From Thalassobius sp. I31.1 (GTDB taxonomy: Bacteria > Pseudomonadota > Alphaproteobacteria > Rhodobacterales > Rhodobacteraceae): a stretch of DNA of 64,000 nucleotides. The DNA is taken from the NCBI RefSeq assembly GCF_003031585.1, contig NZ_PWAA01000061.1, positions 151,041-215,040 of the forward strand, given 5' to 3'. The notes beneath the pieces were generated by a model. The model did not search any database, was not told where the DNA came from, and saw only the letters and a list, made by a program, of their open reading frames with translations. The stretch's first letter is position 1, and each line of letters begins with the position of its first letter. Made by a program: the position numbers and the translations under genes. Shown piece by piece: positions 33,047-41,952 of the stretch.

Positions 33047-34729
33047 TCAGGTTGGATCAACAATGCCCATTGCCATCATCCGCAAAGCGGTCAGCGAGGG
33101 GACGAAGAAATAGTCGCCACCACGGCATTCAACAAACGTCTTCAGTTTGCTCATGACATAGGGCGGCTTGCCGGATTTCGGATCAGACGGGATGGTGTGG
33201 CGTTTGTGGTGATCATGGTTCCCAAGCATGGGGCATGTGTTGTTGCCCTGATGGAAATCCAGGCCATATTGGATCCATTGCTGCTGTACGAATTCAAACT
33301 GCCGGAACAGGCTGGCCCCCATGATGATCATGATCACGCCTTGTTCGGTGTCGTCATCTTTATGTTCATAAGCCGGGGCACCGTAAGGCAGGCCACGACG
33401 CAGGATGCGACGTCGCTTGTTCAGCGCGCTGGTTGCATCCGGGTTTTCTTCTGGCTTGCCGGTTTTCTGATCCACGCCATTCTTATTCATCGGATCCAGG
33501 TAATCGCGGGTATTCATCCGGCGCATATGGGCGCCGGCCGGGCATTTGAAACCGCTCATATCGTCAGCGTATCGAAAATCCCGGGCTTCTGGCGAGGCTA
33601 TATAAGCAAGGTTTTTCCGGTAGCCATCGATGGGATCGACACCATCACCGTGAAACCCCATCTTTTCACCAAAGGCCACCCATTCAGGATAGGTCGGGAC
33701 TTTGGACAAAGGCACACCATCCGACCAGCGACCGCACATTTTTGCACGCAGAGTTTCAACGGCTTCTTCGTGACTGACCTGCATAACACTTGCGTACCGG
33801 GTTGCTTCTTCCTCAACAACCTCATGAAAACTGCCAACATTTTCATGCAGCTTACGAAAGGCGAAAAATGTGCCGTTGTGGGTAAACTCCGGCGGGTTGG
33901 CAACGGGCGGCAGTTCCTGGGATTCATCAGGATGACCCAGGATAAATTCACCCGTGGCCAAAGGCTGCCAGCCATCCCCCATCAGTTTTCCGCGACCAAT
34001 TACCGCCTGGTCGATAATGTCATCGTGCAACTGCCCCTCAAACACCGGGTTTCCAATGCCGTCGGTAAAGCCAAAATGTTCTTTCGCTGTGGGCAGATTC
34101 AATTTTCCGATTTTATCAAAAACCGTCGAGGCTTCCTGATAATCCTGATCCCCTTTGGCCCCGATGCCTTTGATATGGGTGACACCGGTTTGGGTTGCCG
34201 CGTCTAGCAACCACTGTGTCCGCTCTTCCAGCGCGTCATTCGGCTGATCGCTGGTTCCGGGGGCAAGCTGGGCATTCAGTGTCACCAGAACATGCACATC
34301 ATCTTTCCCAAAACCCAGCGTGCCCGGCTCCCGGCTTTTTTGCCAGATCGGGTCCCAGTTCTTATCCCAGTCTTCTTTCAGCGCGTCTTCTTCGGTTTCC
34401 GTCTGGTCCCGGTCCCCCAGCAAAAAGGCCCGCGCCTTCATACCTTCAATGAATTCATCCGGCATGGCCTGCAACGTGCGCACCGGCAGTTGCAACGCAA
34501 GCATTCCCGGGAATGTCAGGGCAACATTTGTTGTGCAAAGAGGCTTGTCTTTCTTTGTTGGCCAATAAGCCGCGGTCGTGACCTGTTTGCGCACAATATC
34601 CAGAAAGTCCCGGCCCGCAGCAGGTGACGGAAAATGAAAAAATATGTAGCGTGCGAAGGGAAAGGAATAGCGGCCATAGGCACGGGTAATATTCCCCTGA
34701 ATGTCATTAAGATTGAGTTCACGTGTCAT
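33047..34729 (-). CDS. DyP-type haem peroxidase
   Basis: 560 residues, longer than typical bacterial DyPs (about 300-450). HFGFTDGIGNPVFEGQ carries the GxxDG motif with the distal Asp. FKCPAGAHMRRMNTRDYLDP holds the proximal haem His and the R/N pair, and RRILRRGLPYG is the conserved Arg region. There is no Tat signal, so it is cytoplasmic. The extra length is mainly in the N-terminal half. Its coupling with a P450 suggests peroxide-linked or serial oxidation of a shared substrate. Confidence 0.93.
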   Translation of the reverse strand: MTRELNLNDIQGNITRAYGRYSFPFARYIFFHFPSPAAGRDFLDIVRKQVTTAAYWPTKKDKPLCTTNVALTFPGMLALQLPVRTLQAMPDEFIEGMKARAFLLGDRDQTETEEDALKEDWDKNWDPIWQKSREPGTLGFGKDDVHVLVTLNAQLAPGTSDQPNDALEERTQWLLDAATQTGVTHIKGIGAKGDQDYQEASTVFDKIGKLNLPTAKEHFGFTDGIGNPVFEGQLHDDIIDQAVIGRGKLMGDGWQPLATGEFILGHPDESQELPPVANPPEFTHNGTFFAFRKLHENVGSFHEVVEEEATRYASVMQVSHEEAVETLRAKMCGRWSDGVPLSKVPTYPEWVAFGEKMGFHGDGVDPIDGYRKNLAYIASPEARDFRYADDMSGFKCPAGAHMRRMNTRDYLDPMNKNGVDQKTGKPEENPDATSALNKRRRILRRGLPYGAPAYEHKDDDTEQGVIMIIMGASLFRQFEFVQQQWIQYGLDFHQGNNTCPMLGNHDHHKRHTIPSDPKSGKPPYVMSKLKTFVECRGGDYFFVPSLTALRMMAMGIVDPT

Positions 34730-34743
34730 GTCACATCCACCCG

Positions 34744-35766
34744 TTAAGAGGTTACGTTTTTGAGATCAGATGAAGAAATGACACCTGGCTTTTGCGTTTT
34801 TGAGTGGCGATCTGCCGGTCTGTGATCTTTGACAAAACGACCAAAGGCTTCATGAAGCTCCGCAGCGCTTGCACCCTGATTTTCAATGAAAAACTCTGAA
34901 AATTTCTGCTGAATATATAAGGATTTCAGGACCGACGGCAGGTCATCATATTTCGCCGGCGCAAGCGGTTTCTCACCGTTTCGCAATGTGAATTTGACAG
35001 CCAGGAATGCCGCAACGCCGCCCAGCAGAAACGCCAGGATCCAGGTCTTCAGGCTGGACCAGCCCAGTATTGGCAACGCCTGCATCCCAAATAACCAGAA
35101 CAAAAGCGCGACAATCCCAACCAGAACCGGGGCCAATACGCCGTATAGCAACCCTTTCAGTGGCAATGTGTTGAACCTGGGCAGTTCCAGATAATAGTCA
35201 TGGAACGGCATCGTGGTTTCAACGTGGCACCGTTCCAGGTAATCCGCAAAATCATCGGCAGATTTTACATTCTCAAACCCATAGCAATTGGAATAAATCG
35301 CGATCAGTTCTTCGCGCATCGTTTCCCAAAGCTTATGCGCATAGGAACTCCGCACCTCTTTCTGCTGCGCCTTCGTCAGTGTCGCAGGTAAAGCATCCCC
35401 GTCTTCGGTGATCGCATCAACATCGGCACAGAAGATCAGATAAGGCGCATTCAGCCTGTCCACCTTTTGCGGAACAAATGGCTTGTCGCCTTCAATTTGC
35501 GCTTTCAGTGCATTCTGACCGACACGCCCGTTATAGACCACATCATTCAACACAAACATCCGCGCCAGATGGTTGCGCATATTGCGGGTAAACGGGCTGT
35601 TATACGGGCCGGTTTCTGTTGCGGGCGACTGGTTGGCCGTGGGCAGACGCGCCAGGGCCATCCGTACCCTTTGTTCATGCGAGCTATGCGGATTGTCCTC
35701 TGGCGCACCTGGCAAAATCGGGGCCATTGTCGTCAGGAAAATATGTCCGGAATCAAGATCAGGCAT
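34744..35766 (-). CDS. Unknown membrane protein of the DyP-P450 operon
   Basis: 340 residues; not recognised. Residues 1-about 205 are soluble and hydrophilic, starting MPDLDSGHIFLTTMAPILPG. Two transmembrane helices follow at about 207-260 (LLYGVLAPVLVGIVALLFWL; WILAFLLGGVAAFLAVKFTL), then a soluble tail. The start at 35766 is chosen for the strong TGAGGAGAAG ahead of it; the longer frame overruns the upstream gene. It overlaps that gene by 8 bases and precedes DyP by 14. Being fixed in the operon, it may anchor the peroxidase-P450 pair at the membrane (inference). Confidence 0.75.
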   Translation of the reverse strand: MPDLDSGHIFLTTMAPILPGAPEDNPHSSHEQRVRMALARLPTANQSPATETGPYNSPFTRNMRNHLARMFVLNDVVYNGRVGQNALKAQIEGDKPFVPQKVDRLNAPYLIFCADVDAITEDGDALPATLTKAQQKEVRSSYAHKLWETMREELIAIYSNCYGFENVKSADDFADYLERCHVETTMPFHDYYLELPRFNTLPLKGLLYGVLAPVLVGIVALLFWLFGMQALPILGWSSLKTWILAFLLGGVAAFLAVKFTLRNGEKPLAPAKYDDLPSVLKSLYIQQKFSEFFIENQGASAAELHEAFGRFVKDHRPADRHSKTQKPGVISSSDLKNVTS

Positions 35767-36466
35767 CGGGCTTCTCCTCAGTGGACTTGCGTGCAGCATG
35801 GTCACGCTGGCTGGCAAATTTTGCCTGCGACGCGGCAACATATTTCTCACGGTTTACGTCGGCACGTTCCGTATCCAGGCTGGCCACCGGCCCAAAACCA
35901 GGGTCACCCAGGCCAATCTGCATCGCGAAAGAAGCCTTGTGATAAGCCGCTGCGAATTCTTCCGGTGTTGACTTGGCCTGCAGTTCAGTCAACTGCAGCA
36001 CGTGATCATAAATCAGCAGATTTGTTTTGATGTCCCGTTGGGCCGATCCCGGCGTTGCGCTGTAATAATAATCCGTATTGATCTGATTGAAGGTAATGTA
36101 ATCTTTGAACGGTGTGATCGGGATTGATTTCGGATATTTGGTCGCGGAATACCAGAACAGGTCCAGCCCGCTGGGGATCCCATCGGAAAACGCATCAATA
36201 TACTGATCCCAGGTGCCGTTAAAGTTGGAACAAAACAGCATGTAATCATTTTGCAGATTTTCTTTCCCCTGCCCCAGATCGGGCCAGTCTTTGGGGGTCA
36301 GAATGACCCAACGCGCAAAGTGAATAAGGGATAACCCCAACAGCCCCATAAGGTTGGATGGCAGCCCGCGCGCGGCCATAAACAGCAGCCGGTTGATCCA
36401 GGTTATCCGGGGGTTACTGGGGGTAACCACGTTCATTGCATAGGCTTTGCCAGCAATATTTGACAT
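35759..36466 (-). CDS. Unknown protein, first gene of the DyP-P450 operon
   Basis: 235 residues; no family recognised. GLPSNLMGLLGLSLIHFARW near the N terminus is amphipathic to hydrophobic and could be membrane-associated. YMLFCSNFNGTWDQYIDAFS, then DGIPSGLDLFWYSATKYPKS, is a compact motif-like stretch rich in aromatics. The C-terminal 60 residues are charged and helical. The start at 36466 has CAGGAGGGATC in front. It begins the five-gene minus-strand operon, so its promoter lies in 36467-36602. Confidence 0.72.
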   Translation of the reverse strand: MSNIAGKAYAMNVVTPSNPRITWINRLLFMAARGLPSNLMGLLGLSLIHFARWVILTPKDWPDLGQGKENLQNDYMLFCSNFNGTWDQYIDAFSDGIPSGLDLFWYSATKYPKSIPITPFKDYITFNQINTDYYYSATPGSAQRDIKTNLLIYDHVLQLTELQAKSTPEEFAAAYHKASFAMQIGLGDPGFGPVASLDTERADVNREKYVAASQAKFASQRDHAARKSTEEKPDA

Positions 36467-36556
36467 ATAAAGATCCCTCCTGTTTCGTTACAACTGCACC
36501 ACGTTTTGTGGCTGTTTCTTTTCATGGAAAATGTGATCAGGAATTTCTGATCTGTG

Positions 36557-36587
36557 GGTTTTCCCCGGAAAGATCCCGGAGAAAACC
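36557..36587 (-). terminator. Hairpin after the surface-protein gene
   Basis: GGTTTTC-CCGG pairs with CCGG-GAAAACC with one mismatch around a 7-base loop. It lies just beyond the stop of the 36603-39164 gene and before the next operon's start. The T residues sit inside the stem rather than after it, so the terminator call is moderate. Confidence 0.5.
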
Positions 36588-36602
36588 AAAGTGCATTCAG
36601 GG

Positions 36603-39164
36603 TCAGAACTTCAGTTCAAACAGCAGGCTTCCGCCATAAATGTCTGTGGTGCTGTCACCGATGCCGTCATAGAAAACATCAACCGTGATCGAAGCCTTGT
36701 CCGACAACGCAAAGACCGCACCCATTTCTGCCCCCCACTGTGAAGAGCTCTCGTTTGAGAACGCCCCGCGTGTATCGGAGAAGCTTGCACTGATCCCCGG
36801 CGTCAGCAGAACGTCAGCGGTTTCAAGCGCAAGCGGGATTTCAAATCCAAGCCCAAGCCGTGCTGTTGACTGCGTGATCTCCTGTTCCGGGATCGTGGTA
36901 TTTGTGCTGTCCACATAGGTGTGACGTTTATCGTTCAGATAAAAGACATCCAGCGACGGGATCATCCGAATGCCTCTTTCAAGGTCCACGCTGCCCTCAA
37001 CACCAAGCGTTGCAAGCGTACGGGTGCTGTCGAACTGATCAGTGGGCTGCCCTGTTGGGGTCCGGTCGTTTTGCGTCCGGCCATGCAACAAACTACCTGA
37101 GAAAATCAGCGGCTGGTTTGACATTCTGGCGACAAAATAGGGTCCGATCAGATAACCGGTGCTCTCAATTCTGCTGTCCGTCAGTGTGCTGTATGCACGA
37201 TCAAACTGCGCCATTGCACCAATGACTAGGGTGTCCGTCGTCAGGATATGTGATCCAAGCGCCAGATGGGCATAAGATTGCTTCTGCCCGTCCTCATCAC
37301 TCCAGATCCCCATGGCATTTGTCCAGACGCGTGCATCAGATCCAGTGGCAAAGTTCAGATGTCCTCGTGTGGCGGACCCATTCAAAGCAAAGGAGCCGGG
37401 GGTGCCAGACGATAAGAAACGCGACAGATTGGGTTGCGCACGTGTAAGCAGCATCCCACGTTGCTTAAGGAATTCATCAACCTCACGCTGGGTTATCTCA
37501 ACCGTGTTGCCGCTGATGCTGACAGGCGCGGACGCTTCGTTCCCGTTCCCGCTTAAATCTTCGACACCATTTTCCACGACACTCACAACAACAGCTTGCG
37601 CCGCACTCGATGGTCTAATCAGAATTTGATGATGGGTGACGAAGTTGGCAAACGCAACCACGTTACCATTTTGCACGTCGATATCTTCAGGCGCAAAACC
37701 GGTCACAACCTCTGAGAATTCTATCCGCAAAGAGATGAGCGTAGTACCATCATGCATGGACGGCGCCCCGGACAGCGTAACAGTCGGTCGCGTGATATCT
37801 GCAGGGGGATTCACGGTGACAGTCACGGTTGAAACAAGGGAATCTTCAAAGCCGTCATTCACAGTCAGTTCAAATGTCAGGACATGAGACGGCTGGCCCG
37901 CCGGAAAATCCGGAACCGTGATGGCCGGGTTTTGCGCAGTGCTGCCAGATGGCAAAACTGATATGCCCCCGGTCTGGATCCAGCTGTACGTCAGCACCTG
38001 ACCCACGTCATTCGCATCGGAAGCAGACCCGTTCAGTGTCACGCCAGCACCGGATGCCACGCTCTGATCGCTGCCCGCATCCGCGGTCGGCGGCGTGTTG
38101 GCCGGGCCGTTCACTGTGATCGCAACCGTGTCCAGGGTGGAATCGACAAACCCGTCGTTCACAATCAGGCGGAAGGTGAGGATCTCACTGTCGCCAATCG
38201 CAACCACAGGGGCCGTAAACACCGGGCTTGCAACAGTGCCATCGTTCAGCGTCACACCAACACCCCCGGTCTGAAGCCAGCTGTACGTCAGCACCTGGCC
38301 CACGTCATTTGCATCGGAAGCAGACCCGTTCAGTGTCACGCCAGCACCGGATGCCACGCTCTGATCGCTGCCCGCATCCGCGGTCGGCGGCGTGTTGGCC
38401 GGGCCGTTCACTGTGATCGCAACCGTGTCCAGGGTGGAATCGACAAACCCGTCGTTCACAATCAGGCGGAAGGTGAGGATCTCACTGTCGCCAATCGCAA
38501 CCACAGGGGCCGTAAACACCGGGCTTGCAACAGTGCCATCGTTCAGCGTCACACCAACACCCCCGGTCTGAAGCCAGCTGTAGGTCAGCACCTGACCCAC
38601 GTCATTCGCATTGGAAGCAGACCCGTTCAGTGTCACGCCAGCACCGGATGCCACGCTCTGATCGCTGCCCGCATCCGCGGTCGGCGGCGTGTTCGGGGGC
38701 GTAATGGGTGTGCGCGAGTTTATATAAAACGTATTGGAAGCGCCCTGTATGCCAACCTTGTAATCATACCATTGCCCGCCATACTGACCGGTAAAAGTGA
38801 CACCAACAAAAGCATCCGCTGCATATGTGCCATTCGCACCGTCAGTGACAAAATTTGTGATCCCTGTAATATTACAACGCGAGATGATCTCACTTACCTG
38901 AATATCACCGGGGGCCCATGCCTGAACAACGCCCGACAGCCAGTAATTCCCTCCAGAGGATCCGTTGCCCAAATTGACCTGGGCCTCCGCCCCCCCCGGA
39001 TCATAATAGGAATTAAAATTGCAGAGCGCCTCTGTCACGCCCACCGGTTTTTCAACAACATCAAAAAAGCTGCCGCCCCCCAAAGCCTGGGCCGGTCCGG
39101 CAGACAGAGCACCCAGGGTCAGCGCAGCAAACGTATAGTTTCGTAAAGGGTTCTGTTTCATCAT
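36603..39164 (-). CDS. Large surface protein with PKD/cadherin-like repeats and a C-terminal beta-barrel
   Basis: 853 residues. The signal peptide RNYTFAALTLGALSAGPAQA is followed by a beta-rich domain (to about 160). Three Ig/PKD-like repeats of 99 residues come next, each beginning PPTADAGSDQSVASGAGVTL. Then comes an Ig-like region with SGAPSMHDGTTLISLRIEFS. The last about 260 residues are strand-rich and end in Phe (GGSLLFELKF), typical of an outer-membrane autotransporter barrel. It is probably an adhesin or passenger protein displayed on the cell surface. The start is chosen at MMKQNPL; the open frame upstream lacks a signal. Confidence 0.82.
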   Translation of the reverse strand: MMKQNPLRNYTFAALTLGALSAGPAQALGGGSFFDVVEKPVGVTEALCNFNSYYDPGGAEAQVNLGNGSSGGNYWLSGVVQAWAPGDIQVSEIISRCNITGITNFVTDGANGTYAADAFVGVTFTGQYGGQWYDYKVGIQGASNTFYINSRTPITPPNTPPTADAGSDQSVASGAGVTLNGSASNANDVGQVLTYSWLQTGGVGVTLNDGTVASPVFTAPVVAIGDSEILTFRLIVNDGFVDSTLDTVAITVNGPANTPPTADAGSDQSVASGAGVTLNGSASDANDVGQVLTYSWLQTGGVGVTLNDGTVASPVFTAPVVAIGDSEILTFRLIVNDGFVDSTLDTVAITVNGPANTPPTADAGSDQSVASGAGVTLNGSASDANDVGQVLTYSWIQTGGISVLPSGSTAQNPAITVPDFPAGQPSHVLTFELTVNDGFEDSLVSTVTVTVNPPADITRPTVTLSGAPSMHDGTTLISLRIEFSEVVTGFAPEDIDVQNGNVVAFANFVTHHQILIRPSSAAQAVVVSVVENGVEDLSGNGNEASAPVSISGNTVEITQREVDEFLKQRGMLLTRAQPNLSRFLSSGTPGSFALNGSATRGHLNFATGSDARVWTNAMGIWSDEDGQKQSYAHLALGSHILTTDTLVIGAMAQFDRAYSTLTDSRIESTGYLIGPYFVARMSNQPLIFSGSLLHGRTQNDRTPTGQPTDQFDSTRTLATLGVEGSVDLERGIRMIPSLDVFYLNDKRHTYVDSTNTTIPEQEITQSTARLGLGFEIPLALETADVLLTPGISASFSDTRGAFSNESSSQWGAEMGAVFALSDKASITVDVFYDGIGDSTTDIYGGSLLFELKF
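37981..38695 (-). repeat. 297-bp near-identical coding repeats
   Basis: Unit boundaries fall at 37981, 38278 and 38575, a period of exactly 297 bases (99 codons). The first two units are full and almost base-for-base identical; the third is partial. They encode the PKD-like repeats of the surface protein. Their near identity at silent sites indicates recent duplication or gene conversion. Confidence 0.88.
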
Positions 39165-39338
39165 GTCATCCATTGCAGTGAGCGCATCGCGCAAAAAACT
39201 GCAATCAGGGTAAATGTCAGAAAATATTAACTCTGTGTCGTCGCGCACAGAAATCATCCGGGCTTCTCTGTTTTCAGTGAGAAGAGCGATCCGGAAAGCC
39301 GGACATTCAGCACATTACCCCAACACGGAGTTCACCCC

Positions 39339-39848
39339 ATGGAACCTTTCATTGCACAGATTATGATTTTCGGCGGAACCTTTGCCCCCCGCGGGTGGGC
39401 CTTCTGCGATGGGCAGCTTTTGCCAATTGCATCAAATGAGGCCCTGTTCAGCCTGATCGGCACCACCTACGGCGGCGATGGCCGAACAACTTTTGCCCTG
39501 CCGGATTTACGGGGGCGCGCCCCGATCCATGAAGGCCAGGGACCTGGCCTGACAAACCGTCAGCTGGGACGCACCTATGGTGCAGAGCAAGTGACCCTTC
39601 AGGCTGATGAACTGCCACCACACAGCCACACAATGAATGTTGCAAATGTCACTGCAGATAACAGCCGCCCGCAGGGTGATATGCTGGCGCGGACTGAAAT
39701 CTACACGGCGACGACCAGCCCAACTGTCCCACTTGCCGCAGCAACCATCAGCAATAGCGGCGCAGGTCAGGGCCACGACAATATGCAGCCAAGCCTTGCC
39801 ATGAACTACATCATCGCGCTTCAGGGCATTTTTCCATCCCGCAGCTGA
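39339..39848 (+). CDS. Phage tail-collar domain protein (MdpB-like)
   Basis: 169 residues. IMIFGGTFAPRGWAFCDGQL, then TTYGGDGRTTFALPDLRGRA, LQADELPPHSHTM and PSLAMNYIIALQGIFPSR are the complete tail-collar signature of the microcystin-dependent protein family. Free-standing members are common outside phages and their function is unclear. There are no other tail or phage genes here. It is divergent from the surface-protein gene across about 170 bases and may form part of the same surface set. Confidence 0.92.
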   Translation: MEPFIAQIMIFGGTFAPRGWAFCDGQLLPIASNEALFSLIGTTYGGDGRTTFALPDLRGRAPIHEGQGPGLTNRQLGRTYGAEQVTLQADELPPHSHTMNVANVTADNSRPQGDMLARTEIYTATTSPTVPLAAATISNSGAGQGHDNMQPSLAMNYIIALQGIFPSRS

Positions 39849-39936
39849 CCTGGGGCCGGTCTGCTATCAAAAACACTTGGGCGGGATCACATTCCCGCCT
39901 AAGCTGTATTGGGGACAAATCAAACAAGGCACTGAA

Positions 39937-41142
39937 ATGAAAAAACCTTTATCACTGATCGCTGTTACGGCGCTTGCGGGGCAAATGGCTTATGCCTCTG
40001 ATCACCGCGATGCACCCGCAACACAAATGGACCCGATGTCTGACATTGGCGACAGCTTTATGTTTGAGGGCGCACAAACCGGCGGGCTGACCATGGCCTA
40101 TACGCTGAACCCGCTGTCCGGCAGCGGCGCACCGGGCACCAAGGCATCAGATGAAATCCGGCTTGATCCGGAACGTATCTATATGTTCAAGCTGGATACA
40201 AATGACGATGCGCTTGCTGATATTGCCTATAAAATCCGGGTCTTTGATCTGGAAGACGACAGCCAGAAACAGCGCCTTGAAATGCTGCGCGCGGAAGGGC
40301 GTGATGCGCAATCCCATGAATGGGTCGGTGAAATGGTGGGGGAAGGTTTCACGACTGCGTTGAATGCCCCCCTGGAAGTCACCCATGGCGACAATGGCGA
40401 ACTTCTGTTTGTCGGCCCGCGCCGCGATCCGTTTTTCTTTAACTTCACCTCTGTTCAGGCCCCTGCAGCGCAAGCCATCAAACAGGCTCTGGCTGGTGGG
40501 GATCACCTGCCCTCTGCCCCGACATCGCTTGGTGCATTTGGCGTCACCGATATGACCCTGATCGTGCTTGAGATCCCTGAACTTGCGGATCAGACCCTGA
40601 ACTACTGGGCCGTGGTTGCGGACAGCCTGGGGCATTCTGTTGATCGCATGGGCCGCGCCGGTGTGCAGGGTATCTTCTTTGTCGATCCACCCGTTGGCTA
40701 TAACAAATGGCATTACCTGCCGGTGGAAAGCAACGGGCACCACTATGACACGGTGGGCGCATTTAACGATGCCTATAACGCCGCCGGACCCGATCAGGGC
40801 CTTGAAGATTTCGGTGCACAGTTCCGTTTCAGCTTTGAAAGGCTGGAAGTCCTGACAGATGACATCGAGGAACATGTCACCTTTTACGCGCCGGATATGC
40901 TGCGCTGGGATCCATCCCTTGACCCGGGTTACCCAAACGGGCGTTCTTTCGCGGAAGATGCGATCTACTGGACCATCAAAGACGTGAACCCGTTCATGTA
41001 TGAAGACACGGACAGTTTCCTGCCGCGCACCTCTGATCAGGATCTGAACCCGGATCATTTCCCCTATGCGGCGCCTTCCATCAATCAGGCCTGGAAACCC
41101 GGCCTGCCGGTGGAACCGGTTGCCCCGATTTACATGGATTAA
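39937..41142 (+). CDS. DUF4331-family exported protein
   Basis: 401 residues. The signal peptide KPLSLIAVTALAGQMAYA is followed at once by SDHRDAPATQMDPMSDIGDS, the DUF4331 opening. FKLDTNDDALADIAYKIRVF and FVGPRRDPFFFNFTSVQ follow. Members are exported proteins of unknown function, sometimes large and surface-linked. The ATG at 39937 is used; the frame is open upstream without an initiation signal. The end overlaps the convergent cyclase gene by 4 bases. Confidence 0.9.
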   Translation: MKKPLSLIAVTALAGQMAYASDHRDAPATQMDPMSDIGDSFMFEGAQTGGLTMAYTLNPLSGSGAPGTKASDEIRLDPERIYMFKLDTNDDALADIAYKIRVFDLEDDSQKQRLEMLRAEGRDAQSHEWVGEMVGEGFTTALNAPLEVTHGDNGELLFVGPRRDPFFFNFTSVQAPAAQAIKQALAGGDHLPSAPTSLGAFGVTDMTLIVLEIPELADQTLNYWAVVADSLGHSVDRMGRAGVQGIFFVDPPVGYNKWHYLPVESNGHHYDTVGAFNDAYNAAGPDQGLEDFGAQFRFSFERLEVLTDDIEEHVTFYAPDMLRWDPSLDPGYPNGRSFAEDAIYWTIKDVNPFMYEDTDSFLPRTSDQDLNPDHFPYAAPSINQAWKPGLPVEPVAPIYMD

Positions 41143-41951
41143 TCCTGCGTGGGCCGGAACACACGGACCGGCCCGCGACCCCGCAATTGAATTTCCCCGT
41201 CTGACCGAAATCCCTGCGCGGTACTCAGCAGATCCACCGTGCTTTGCGACACAAGCATGCTGTTCACAGCACTGCCCCGCACAAGGCGCGCAGCGGTATT
41301 CACCGTATCCCCCCAGATATCAAAGCTCAGCCGGTCCTGGCCAATCACCCCGGTAGACACAGGCCCCGAGTTAATCCCGATCCGGATCTGCCACAGGGGC
41401 ATGTCGTCTGAAATCCCAAAGGGGCGCACGGTTTTCACAAATTTCAGACAGTCCTGCGCTGCATCAATCATGTGATCAGCAGGCTGGCTATCTGCATGTA
41501 ATCCGGCAACACACATGTAAGCGTCACCAATGGTTTTCACCTTCTCCACGCCGTGCCGGGCAGCGATGCGGTCAAATTCGGAATAATACTGATCCAGAAT
41601 CTGCACGAGGATCATTGGGTCAAGCGTTTCCGCATGGGCCGTGAAACCGACAAAATCCGCAAACATCACCGTCGCATTGTCAAAGCGCCGGGGCACGACG
41701 CCCCCGTCTTCACGCAGCTCCTGCGCAATGGATTCAGGCATAATTGAATGCAAAAGCTTCACCGTGCGGGCCTGCTCTTGCTGCAGTTGCGCGTGTAGTT
41801 CTTCCAGTGCCGCTTTTGATGCCTCAACCTCTTCCAGCACGCGGCGCTGAAAGGACTGGCCTGTGTCAATCAGATGTTCCAGTTCGGTGCGCCGCATTTG
41901 CGAACGCTCCAGCCGCCGTTTCAGGCGCAGGACCTCGCGTTCTTTGTCCAT
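41139..41951 (-). CDS. Class III adenylate cyclase with coiled-coil N terminus
   Basis: 270 residues. An N-terminal coiled coil of about 70 residues (REVLRLKRRLERSQMRRTEL and following) leads to the catalytic domain. VMFADFVGFTAHAE has the first metal Asp, and EKVKTIGDAYMCVAG the second, with the adenine-selecting Lys. SFDIWGDTVNTAARL has the second selector Asp plus the transition-state Asn and Arg, so ATP rather than GTP is predicted. It makes cAMP in response to a signal through the coiled coil. It lies 1 base after the FIST gene, so FIST probably supplies the sensing. Confidence 0.93.
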   Translation of the reverse strand: MDKEREVLRLKRRLERSQMRRTELEHLIDTGQSFQRRVLEEVEASKAALEELHAQLQQEQARTVKLLHSIMPESIAQELREDGGVVPRRFDNATVMFADFVGFTAHAETLDPMILVQILDQYYSEFDRIAARHGVEKVKTIGDAYMCVAGLHADSQPADHMIDAAQDCLKFVKTVRPFGISDDMPLWQIRIGINSGPVSTGVIGQDRLSFDIWGDTVNTAARLVRGSAVNSMLVSQSTVDLLSTAQGFRSDGEIQLRGRGPVRVFRPTQD

Positions 41952-41952
41952 G

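Noticed and set aside
33197..34207. 336-codon plus-strand frame opposite the DyP gene
   Set aside because: Antisense shadow; the minus strand encodes complete DyP motifs, and the plus frame has no recognisable domain or ribosome site.
39339..39848. Evidence for a prophage
   Set aside because: Only one tail-collar gene is present; no integrase, terminase, capsid or lysis genes occur in the window.
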